Shown here: one piece after another, positions 7,869 through 12,626 of the stretch | Numbering within the stretch: position 1 is the stretch's first letter | How the letters are laid out: each line of letters starts with the position of its first letter | Assembly (NCBI GenBank): GCA_016207765.1 | Contig: JACQOY010000123.1 | Location: 1 to 12,635, forward strand | Reading direction: 5' to 3' | Source: Deltaproteobacteria bacterium | GTDB taxonomy: Bacteria; UBA10199; SBBF01 | Length of the DNA stretch: 12,635 bases | Program-made: the position numbers and the translations under genes | Notes under the pieces: model-generated | Databases searched by the model: none | Told to the model about the DNA's origin: nothing | What the model saw: the letters and a program-made list of their open reading frames with translations, nothing else

Positions 7869-7894
7869 GGGCGAACACAGGGGTTCGCCCCTAC
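7869..7894. repeat. GTAG-ended hairpin repeat at the tktA/tktB junction
   Basis: GGGCGAAC (7869-7876) and GTTCGCCC (7883-7890) form a perfect 8 bp stem with a 6-base loop. Read on the minus strand the unit starts GTAGGGGCGAAC, and its GTAG supplies the TAG stop of tktA. It ends eight bases before the tktB ATG. It resembles other units in the window that start with GTAG followed by G-rich sequence. It is not followed by a T-run on either strand, so it is unlikely to be a simple terminator. Confidence 0.7.
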
Positions 7895-8715
7895 CCTCTT
7901 TTTAATTCCCGCATCGCGATTTCCATTTCCTCGTCCGTCGGCGCCACGCCATGGTACTTCGGTTTGTTTTCGAAAATGGTGACCCCCTTGCCCATGATGG
8001 TTCGGGCGACAAGGACGGTCGGTTTTCCCTTAACTTTCTCGGCCTCATCGAGGGCCTCCACAATCTCCTTCATGTTGTGGCCATCCACGACAATGACATG
8101 CCAGTTGAATGCCTCGAATTTTTTGTCCAGCGGATGGACATCCTTGATGTTTTTGACAAATCCGTCAATTTGAATGCCGTTGTAGTCCATCAATGCCACC
8201 CGGTTATCGAGTTTGTAATGCCCCGCCGCCATCGCCCCTTCCCACATCATCCCCTCCTGCGCGCCGCCGTCCGATTCGAGCGAATAAACCCTTGAGGGGC
8301 GTTTGTCGAGCCTGGCCGCCAAGGCCATGCCGTTGGCGACACTCATTCCCTGTCCCAGCGAGCCGGTCGACATTTCGATCCCCCATTCGATATTCCGTTT
8401 CGGGTGTCCCTGAAGACCGCTTCCCAATTTTCTTAAACCCCACATCTCTTTTTCCGGGATGAACCCCGCCCGGATGAGACAGGCATAAAGGGCCGGCGCG
8501 GTGTGCCCCGCCGACAAGACAAAACGGTCGCGGTCGGGCCACGAGGGATTTTTGGGATCAAGCCGCATTTTGTAGAAATAGAGAGCCGCCAGCATGTCAA
8601 TGCACGACAAGGGTCCGCCGGTATGGCCGCACTTGGCATGGTGAACCATTTTAAGGATCAGCACCCTCAATTCGTGGGCGATTTCTTCAAGCTCTGCGAT
8701 GGAGGGTTTTTTCAT
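7891..8715 (-). CDS. tktA: Transketolase, N-terminal subunit (split transketolase)
   Basis: This 274-residue subunit binds the diphosphate of thiamine diphosphate and pairs with the C-terminal subunit encoded downstream. Family motifs include KCGHTGGPLS (28-37), GLQGHPKRN (100-108), STGSLGQGMSVANGMALA (116-133), the cofactor motif SDGGAQEGMMWEGAMAAGHY (148-167) and DYNGIQIDG (177-185). The canonical GDG of thiamine enzymes reads SDG here. The ATG at 8715 starts MKKPSIAELEEIAHELR, the normal beginning of the subunit. The frame stays open to an ATG at 8826, but those 37 codons translate repeat DNA and resemble no transketolase. No clear Shine-Dalgarno site precedes 8715. The stop codon TAG lies in a hairpin repeat. 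The 147 bp upstream gap to murI holds repeats and a possible promoter. Confidence 0.93.
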   Translation of the reverse strand: MKKPSIAELEEIAHELRVLILKMVHHAKCGHTGGPLSCIDMLAALYFYKMRLDPKNPSWPDRDRFVLSAGHTAPALYACLIRAGFIPEKEMWGLRKLGSGLQGHPKRNIEWGIEMSTGSLGQGMSVANGMALAARLDKRPSRVYSLESDGGAQEGMMWEGAMAAGHYKLDNRVALMDYNGIQIDGFVKNIKDVHPLDKKFEAFNWHVIVVDGHNMKEIVEALDEAEKVKGKPTVLVARTIMGKGVTIFENKPKYHGVAPTDEEMEIAMRELKRG

Positions 8716-8749
8716 AAAAACCAGCCGCAAAGCGGCGGTGAGGGGGAGG

Positions 8750-8792
8750 CTCCAGTGGCTTTGCCACTGGAGGGGGCGACGCGAGCCCCTAC
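8750..8792. repeat. Compound hairpin repeat upstream of tktA
   Basis: CTCCAGTGGC (8750-8759) and GCCACTGGAG (8763-8772) form a perfect 10 bp stem with a TTT loop. Adjacent is a second short stem, GGGGC/GCCCC (8773-8789), inside a unit whose minus strand begins GTAGGGGCTCGC (8792 downward). The GTAGGGGC start matches the repeat at the tktA/tktB junction. The stretch lies in the 5' leader of tktA if transcription starts upstream of it. Nearby, CCGCTTTGCGG (8726-8736) is another small hairpin. Confidence 0.6.
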
Positions 8793-8802
8793 AAACAGCC
8801 AC

Positions 8803-8838
8803 GCTACCATAGGGTTGAATGGGCATTCAATCGAAAAT
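8803..8838 (-). promoter_or_regulatory. Possible tktA promoter with a palindrome in the spacer (weak)
   Basis: On the minus strand TATGGT (8811-8806) is a four-of-six match to a -10 box. A weak TCGATT (8834-8829) lies 17 bp upstream. The spacer overlaps a perfect palindrome TTGAATG-CC-CATTCAA (8815-8830), which could bind a dimeric regulator. Both hexamers are poor, so tktA may instead be read through from murI; I treat this as a candidate only. Confidence 0.25.
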
Positions 8839-8862
8839 TCCGCGTGCAGGCCGGACTTTCCC

Positions 8863-9810
8863 TCACCCGATTTCCACCTTAGTCACGGCGGGGATATCGC
8901 TCCCCAAAAAATACCGTCCCACCCGACTGACTCGTTCCGGCGCATCGGTGCAAAACAGCTGAGTCTGTCCGGCCCGGCCTGAGGTTTGTTCGAGATGCAA
9001 TTCTTTGAGTGTTTTCTTGAGCGCACCAGCCGTCTCTGTAGCCGAATCAACAATGGAGATGTTTGAGCCGAGAACCTCGGAAATCGCCTTTTTGAAAAGG
9101 GGATAATGAGTGCATCCTAAAATAAGCGTATCCACTAAATCGGGGGCTTTGCCTCCGGCGCCCGGAACAGCACCCCCGGTGCCCCAAGTGTCGGAGTCTC
9201 TGACTCCGACCCCGTGCCCCCCGCTCGCTCGGACTGGCAACCCCACAGGGGGGCTACTTCGTTGAGCCAGATCCTCGCTCACCCCATTCCCCTTGAAGTC
9301 CGCCAGATAGGTTTCAAGAATTTTTCGGACAATCTCCCCTTCACACCATCCTTCTTCGGCCAGCCCCACCAAAAGCGGGCAGGCCAAGGCCCTCGTCTTC
9401 ACTGCGGCGTCGAGTTTGGCAATCGCCCGCAGATAGGCCTGCGACTTGATTGTTCCCTCGGTGCCGATAACCCCAACCTGTTTGTTCTTTGTCTGTGAAA
9501 CCGCCGCTTTCGCCCCCGGCTCAATCACACCGATGACGGGAACCCGAAAGTAGTTTTGGATCGAATCGAGACCGTAGGCGGAAGCGGTGTTGCAGGCGAT
9601 GACAATCGCCTTCACCCCTTTTTCCAAAAGAAAGAGGGCGTTTTGGATGGTAAACTTAAGAACTGTTTCGGGGGATTTGGTTCCAAAAGGAACCCTGGCC
9701 GTATCACCGAGGTAGATGATGTCTTCGGAGGGAAGATGCTTCCGGATTTCCTTGAGAACGGTCAAGCCGCCGATGCCCGAATCAAAAATACCGATCGCCT
9801 GGTGAGACAT
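8863..9810 (-). CDS. murI: Glutamate racemase with an internal repeat-derived insertion
   Basis: MurI converts L-glutamate to the D-glutamate needed for peptidoglycan. All hallmarks are present: FDSGIGGLTV (9-18, with Asp10 and Ser11), GDTARVPFGTKS (35-46), the first catalytic cysteine Cys73 in ACNTASAYG, EEGWCEGE (152-159), the second catalytic cysteine Cys233 in LGCTHYPL, and SATETA (256-261). The protein has 315 residues, against the usual 260-285. The surplus is a Gly/Pro/Ser-rich stretch at about residues 175-224, between YLADFKGN and VDTLILGCTHY, two elements that are nearly adjacent in ordinary MurI. Its DNA is highly GC-rich and full of palindromes like those in nearby intergenic repeats, and it stays in frame. 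The start overlaps the upstream gene stop (TAATG). The 3' gap to tktA is 147 bp. Confidence 0.93.
   Translation of the reverse strand: MSHQAIGIFDSGIGGLTVLKEIRKHLPSEDIIYLGDTARVPFGTKSPETVLKFTIQNALFLLEKGVKAIVIACNTASAYGLDSIQNYFRVPVIGVIEPGAKAAVSQTKNKQVGVIGTEGTIKSQAYLRAIAKLDAAVKTRALACPLLVGLAEEGWCEGEIVRKILETYLADFKGNGVSEDLAQRSSPPVGLPVRASGGHGVGVRDSDTWGTGGAVPGAGGKAPDLVDTLILGCTHYPLFKKAISEVLGSNISIVDSATETAGALKKTLKELHLEQTSGRAGQTQLFCTDAPERVSRVGRYFLGSDIPAVTKVEIG
9139..9288. repeat. Repeat-like palindromic insertion inside murI (in frame)
   Basis: About 150 bp whose minus strand contains a GTAG followed by CCCC and GGGG arms (9254-9241), a perfect 8 bp hairpin TCGGAGTC-AGA-GACTCCGA (9209-9191), the short palindrome GCACC-GGG-GGTGC, and CCGG-GCG-CCGG followed by GGCAAAGCC. 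GGGGTCGGAGTCAG is shared, apart from one extra T, with the terminator hairpin at 11998-12037. GGCAAAGCC also occurs in the hairpin upstream of tktA. Boundaries are set by where the MurI sequence resumes and are accurate only to a few codons. Confidence 0.6.
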
Positions 9811-10163
9811 TAGTTAATGTGTTTGGCCGCTTTCTTGAGATTGATCTTTTTCAGGCTTTTGACGGTAATAACCTTTTTCGCCACCTTGTCGAGCGACTTC
9901 TCCAGCGTATCGAGCTTGCGTTCGAGGTGGCCAAGATCGTCCTTCGTGGGCACCGCCATTATCTGAAAAACAGCCTTCACATTGCGACGGATGCTTTTGG
10001 TCACTTCGTCTTTCGTGCGAATCACGGTGGATACCGCCCGGGCAAAGTGATCGCTGTCGAGCATTTCGTGCAACAGTTTCGATTTCATCAATTCGGACAA
10101 AATTTCGTCCTTGATATGTTCCCCTTTGATCAGGGCCTCATCAAAAAATTCCTTGAAGTTCAT
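9810..10163 (-). CDS. Phasin-like coiled-coil protein (hypothetical)
   Basis: The 117-residue protein is small, charged and mostly helical. Residues 1-70 form amphipathic helices (FFDEALIKGEHIKDEILSEL). A short VPTKDDL then leads into a heptad-like coiled coil (about 76-94, LGHLERKLDTLEKSLDKV). The end is a lysine-rich tail (KKVITVKSLKKINLKKAAKH). This plan, including the PT-D-hydrophobic lead into a coiled coil and the basic tail, resembles polyhydroxyalkanoate granule-associated phasins, some of which bind DNA with their tails. The similarity is by pattern only. A strong AAGGAGGG (10180-10173) precedes the ATG at a spacing of nine bases. The gene appears to have its own promoter and overlaps murI by one base (TAATG), so the two are likely co-transcribed and coupled. 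Confidence 0.75.
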   Translation of the reverse strand: MNFKEFFDEALIKGEHIKDEILSELMKSKLLHEMLDSDHFARAVSTVIRTKDEVTKSIRRNVKAVFQIMAVPTKDDLGHLERKLDTLEKSLDKVAKKVITVKSLKKINLKKAAKHIN

Positions 10164-10190
10164 TGCTTAAAACCCTCCTTCACCCCCTCC

Positions 10191-10218
10191 GCTATCCCAT
10201 TACTATTCGGACTGTCAA
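10191..10218 (-). promoter_or_regulatory. Promoter of the phasin-like/murI operon
   Basis: On the minus strand a perfect -35 TTGACA (10218-10213) is followed by a 16 bp spacer ending in an extended-element TGG and a -10 GATAGC (10196-10191). The -10 is a poor match, partly offset by the TG extension and consensus -35. Transcription would start near 10184, leaving room for the AAGGAGGG ribosome site and the ATG at 10163. Confidence 0.5.
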
Positions 10219-10233
10219 TAAATAGTTACTATT
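10200..10233. promoter_or_regulatory. AATAGTAA repeats flanking the -35 box (possible operator)
   Basis: The octamer AATAGTAA (minus strand) occurs at 10233-10226 and 10207-10200, a 26 bp period with the TTGACA -35 between the copies. The upstream copy is also half of a perfect palindrome AATAGT-T-ACTATT (10221-10233). Such spaced copies could be regulator sites for the phasin-like/murI operon. One copy overlaps the end of the diguanylate cyclase gene. Confidence 0.35.
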
Positions 10234-11815
10234 GCGATCCTGTCTTCCGGTTTGCTATCCCCTCGGGGGGGCTTGAAACAACCCGCAATTCCCGGGACAA
10301 AGAATCGGAATAGCCCACCACACGGTTGCGTCCCTCGTCTTTGGCCCGGTACAGGGCGATATCGGCCGTATTGATCAGATCTTCTTCTCCCGAGGCGGTA
10401 TCCGGAAAGGCGGAAACCCCAATACTGACGGTTAAGGAGGGGGGTCCCGGGGGAACCAAGCCGGAGGTTGTTGATCCGGGGATTAACGATCCCGACCGGT
10501 CCTGGATCAAACGCCTGAGCTTCTCCGCCACCAGCAGGGCTTCTTTCAAGCGGGTGTCGGCCAAAAGCACCACAAATTCCTCGCCGCCGAAGCGCGCCAC
10601 TGTATCAACTTCGCGCAGATTTTCCGACAGGAGGCAGGCCAGGTTTTTCAACGCCTGATCCCCTTTAAGATGTCCATAGGTGTCGTTGAAGCGCTTGAAA
10701 TAATCGACATCGATCATCAGCACCGAAACCGGGCGGATAAACCGCGTCGCCCGCTTCCACTCCATATGGAGCACCTGCTGGAAATGGCGGCGGTTGTGGA
10801 CACCGGTCAATTCATCGGTAATGGAAAGCTCCTTGGTTTTCATGTAAAGGCGCGACCGGTCGTAGGCAATAGCAATCTGGTTGGCCACCGATTCCAGCGA
10901 CTGCACGTCGGTCAAGGAAAAGGCCCCTTTTTTACTGTCACCCACATTAAGTACTCCCACCACTTCCCCGGAAGTAACCAGCGGGATGCTCAAAAACGAG
11001 CCCTCGGCTGTTTTTTCACCCTTGTAATGAAGGTATCTCGGATCGCTGGTGGTATCTTGAATATGGATGGTCCGTCCCGATTGGGCCACCATGCCGGAAA
11101 TCCCCTCGCCAACCTTGAATTTAAGGCCATGAATGCGCGCATTATCGCGGAAACCGTGGGCGGCAACCACCTCGAGGCATTCGCGCCTTTCGTCCAGGAA
11201 AAGAAGGCTGAACTCGCGGTAATTAAGCGTTTCGGTCAGAATGCGGGTCACCGTGTGCAGGAGTTCCGAGAGCTCGAGGGTGGGGCTCAAGTTTTGCGAG
11301 GTTTGATAGAGAATTTTCAAGTCCTTCAACGATTCATGAAGTTTGCTGTTTGTCGATTCGATAATGGCCGCCTTTTCTTCCAGCTCCTTCTTGTATTTCA
11401 GGTTTTCATGGGCGGCGATCAGCTCCCGTTCCGTCTCGATTTTGCGCGCCTCAAGATCGGTGATTTTGGACAACATCCGGTTGAAACTCCCCGCCAGAAC
11501 ACCCAGTTCATCCACCGAGTCGACATCGGCCCGGACGAGAAAATTTCCCTCTTCGGCGATGCGCATCATATTCCTCAATTTTTGAAGGGGGCGATCCACA
11601 AAGATGCCGGTCGTCAGCATGACCAGAATGACTTCAACAAAAACAAGGAGAAGGACAAAGAGAAGGATAAGTTGGACCAGATTCAGCGCCGAAAGGAGCG
11701 TGACATCAAGAAGAGCGAAAATCAGAAGAAACAATCCCGTGACAAACAGGAGGGTAACCGTCGTGGCCAGCGCGATTTTCGCCCCCACACTGCGACGGAA
11801 AAAGGCAAGATTCAT
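10229..11815 (-). CDS. Membrane diguanylate cyclase (2 TM - HAMP - coiled coil - GAF - GGDEF)
   Basis: The 528-residue enzyme should make cyclic di-GMP from two GTP. Two membrane helices (about 13-36 and 43-70) are separated by a very short loop, so there is no periplasmic sensor domain. HAMP follows (about 71-124), then a coiled coil (124-165), a GAF domain (about 172-320, with VGEGISGMVAQSGRTIHIQD and SIPLVTSGEVVGVLNV) and a GGDEF domain (about 330-503). The active site is GGEEF (410-414). The product-inhibition I-site R401-E-V-D404 lies five residues upstream, so feedback control should be intact. DELTGVHNRRHF, DVDYFKRFNDTYGH and SIGVSAFP are also typical. A Gly/Pro-rich loop at 441-459 is about ten residues longer than usual. 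No Shine-Dalgarno site precedes the ATG, and a good promoter sits seven bases upstream, suggesting a leaderless message. The signal sensed by GAF is unknown. Confidence 0.95.
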   Translation of the reverse strand: MNLAFFRRSVGAKIALATTVTLLFVTGLFLLIFALLDVTLLSALNLVQLILLFVLLLVFVEVILVMLTTGIFVDRPLQKLRNMMRIAEEGNFLVRADVDSVDELGVLAGSFNRMLSKITDLEARKIETERELIAAHENLKYKKELEEKAAIIESTNSKLHESLKDLKILYQTSQNLSPTLELSELLHTVTRILTETLNYREFSLLFLDERRECLEVVAAHGFRDNARIHGLKFKVGEGISGMVAQSGRTIHIQDTTSDPRYLHYKGEKTAEGSFLSIPLVTSGEVVGVLNVGDSKKGAFSLTDVQSLESVANQIAIAYDRSRLYMKTKELSITDELTGVHNRRHFQQVLHMEWKRATRFIRPVSVLMIDVDYFKRFNDTYGHLKGDQALKNLACLLSENLREVDTVARFGGEEFVVLLADTRLKEALLVAEKLRRLIQDRSGSLIPGSTTSGLVPPGPPSLTVSIGVSAFPDTASGEEDLINTADIALYRAKDEGRNRVVGYSDSLSRELRVVSSPPEGIANRKTGSQ

Positions 11816-11822
11816 GGAAAAG

Positions 11823-11852
11823 ACTATAGGCTGGCGGAATTTTGAAAGTCAA
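11823..11852 (-). promoter_or_regulatory. Promoter of the diguanylate cyclase gene (predicted leaderless)
   Basis: On the minus strand TTGACT (11852-11847) and TATAGT (11828-11823) are separated by 18 bp, both five-of-six matches to sigma70 consensus. Only seven bases lie between the -10 and the ATG at 11815, so transcription would start at or within a base or two of the start codon. The absence of any ribosome-binding sequence before the ATG agrees with this. Confidence 0.6.
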
Positions 11853-11872
11853 GATTGGGAGTTCTTGATTGG

Positions 11873-11978
11873 GTAGGAGGGGCCTCCGTGCCCCGAAAAC
11901 AGGGCCGAAAGAAAACCCTTGGGCTCTGGCGCGGGGGCAAAGACTTTTTGGACTTAGTGGCCGGGACGCCGCTCCTAC
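11873..11978. repeat. 106 bp element bounded by imperfect 22 bp inverted repeats
   Basis: The left end begins GTAGGAGGGGCCTCC (11873) and the right end, read on the minus strand from 11978, begins GTAGGAGCGGCGTCC. Over 22 positions 17 match. No coding sequence lies between. The left end also forms a small hairpin GGAGG-GG-CCTCC. The layout could be a tiny non-autonomous mobile element, or two GTAG-type repeat units facing each other. No transposase and no clear target duplication are seen. Confidence 0.5.
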
Positions 11979-11986
11979 GGGTTTTT

Positions 11987-12037
11987 AAAAAGGAAAAGAG
12001 GGGGTCCGGAATCAGAAACCTGACTCCGAACCCCCTC
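11987..12037 (-). terminator. Rho-independent terminator of the six-cysteine secreted protein gene
   Basis: Two 18-base arms (12037-12020 and 12015-11998, minus strand) pair around a 4-base loop. As minus-strand RNA all 18 positions pair, two of them as G-U wobbles. On the plus strand the same positions are C-A mismatches. The stem is followed by TTTTCCTTTTT on the minus strand. It lies about 85 bp past the stop of the gene at 12122-12580. The left arm shares GGGGT(T)CGGAGTCAG with the palindrome inside murI. Confidence 0.65.
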
Positions 12038-12069
12038 TCCCGTTGGGGTGGAAAAAATTTGTGTTTAAC

Positions 12070-12125
12070 CTAGCGCCCTTCGGGCACAAGAGCCTGTATG
12101 CTCCTTCGTCGCTGACAGGCTCTAG
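12070..12125. repeat. 56 bp CTAG-bounded hairpin element at a gene end
   Basis: CTAG occurs at both ends (12070-12073 and 12122-12125). Inside are a perfect 9 bp inverted repeat AGAGCCTGT/ACAGGCTCT (12089-12097 and 12115-12123) with a 17-base loop, and a GCCC-TTC-GGGC mini-hairpin (12075-12085). The right-hand CTAG supplies the TAG stop codon of the neighbouring minus-strand gene. The nearest minus-strand T-run is about 18 bases beyond the mini-hairpin, too far for a standard terminator. Confidence 0.5.
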
Positions 12126-12580
12126 TCTCCTGTAAAAAGTGTCAAAATTTTAACACCAAATGGGTTATCTTTTACGCTCGGAGAGCTCCTCGCATAGGAC
12201 CCCGGACGGGTCCGAAAACGGTTTTTGGTGCAAGGATTTTCGGAATAATCACACTTTTCAATCTTTGCCATTTCGTAATCAGGGGCACAAAGTTTTCGAT
12301 ATTCCTTTTGTGTCTGGCGTACCGTCGAATAGAAGTATTCACACTGCTCGCTTGTGGAGGTGCAGAGAACCTTATCAGAAACACTTGAAAATTCAGTACT
12401 TACCTTTTGATAAACCTCGAGGATAATATCCATTTTTTCCTTTAAATCGCCGCAACTGGTCGCTGAGGCTTCCGCATTAACCACCTCGTCTTGTCCCGTA
12501 TCCGATTCTTCCGCCCAAACTCCTACGGGAGAGAGGATTATGGTCAGCACTATCATCAACACTCGGCTACTCCTCTTCAC
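12122..12580 (-). CDS. Small secreted six-cysteine protein of unknown function
   Basis: I do not recognise this protein. The start is the GTG at 12580, because AAGGAGG (12591-12585) lies four bases before it. The in-frame GTG at 12595 overlaps that ribosome site and is rejected. The resulting 152-residue product begins (M)KRSSRVLMIVLTIILSPV, a Sec signal peptide with likely cleavage after VWA near residue 23. The mature protein is hydrophilic, with six cysteines (SCGD, VLCTS, EQCEY, KLCAP, EKCDY, NPCTK). This even number suggests disulfides in the periplasm or outside the cell. Residues about 45-95 look helical. The tail is basic and less structured. The gene stands alone, with a terminator downstream and repeats between it and the diguanylate cyclase gene. 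Confidence 0.75.
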   Translation of the reverse strand: MKRSSRVLMIVLTIILSPVGVWAEESDTGQDEVVNAEASATSCGDLKEKMDIILEVYQKVSTEFSSVSDKVLCTSTSEQCEYFYSTVRQTQKEYRKLCAPDYEMAKIEKCDYSENPCTKNRFRTRPGSYARSSPSVKDNPFGVKILTLFTGD

Positions 12581-12596
12581 AAAGCCTCCTTCCACA

Positions 12597-12626
12597 AATA
12601 AACCGGCCTTTTATTAGTGCTAGCAA
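12597..12626 (-). promoter_or_regulatory. Possible promoter of the six-cysteine protein gene (weak)
   Basis: On the minus strand TTGCTA (12626-12621) and TTTATT (12602-12597) are 18 bp apart. The predicted start near 12590 is just at the strong AAGGAGG ribosome site. Only 55 bases upstream of the gene are visible, so a better promoter may lie outside the window. Confidence 0.3.

Noticed and set aside
7869..7890. Hairpin between tktA and tktB as a terminator
   Set aside because: On the minus strand the stem is followed by AAAAATTT rather than a T-run, and it sits within an evident operon.
8716..8826. Upstream start for TktA adding 37 residues
   Set aside because: The extra codons translate hairpin repeats and a palindrome, and normal TktA begins at the ATG at 8715.
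10670..11845. 391-codon open frame on the plus strand opposite the diguanylate cyclase
   Set aside because: It is antisense to HAMP, GAF and GGDEF coding sequence with all motifs intact on the other strand; no ribosome site or recognisable fold.
12070..12125. Structured stretch as a tRNA or other known RNA gene
   Set aside because: No cloverleaf, anticodon or T-loop pattern; the two hairpins do not fit a tRNA.
11873..12125. CRISPR array or insertion sequence in the gene-free region
   Set aside because: No regularly spaced direct repeats, no transposase frame; only hairpin-type repeats of differing sequence.
12581..12595. GTG at 12595 as start of the six-cysteine protein
   Set aside because: The AAGGAGG ribosome site lies inside those codons; the GTG at 12580 is correctly spaced from it.
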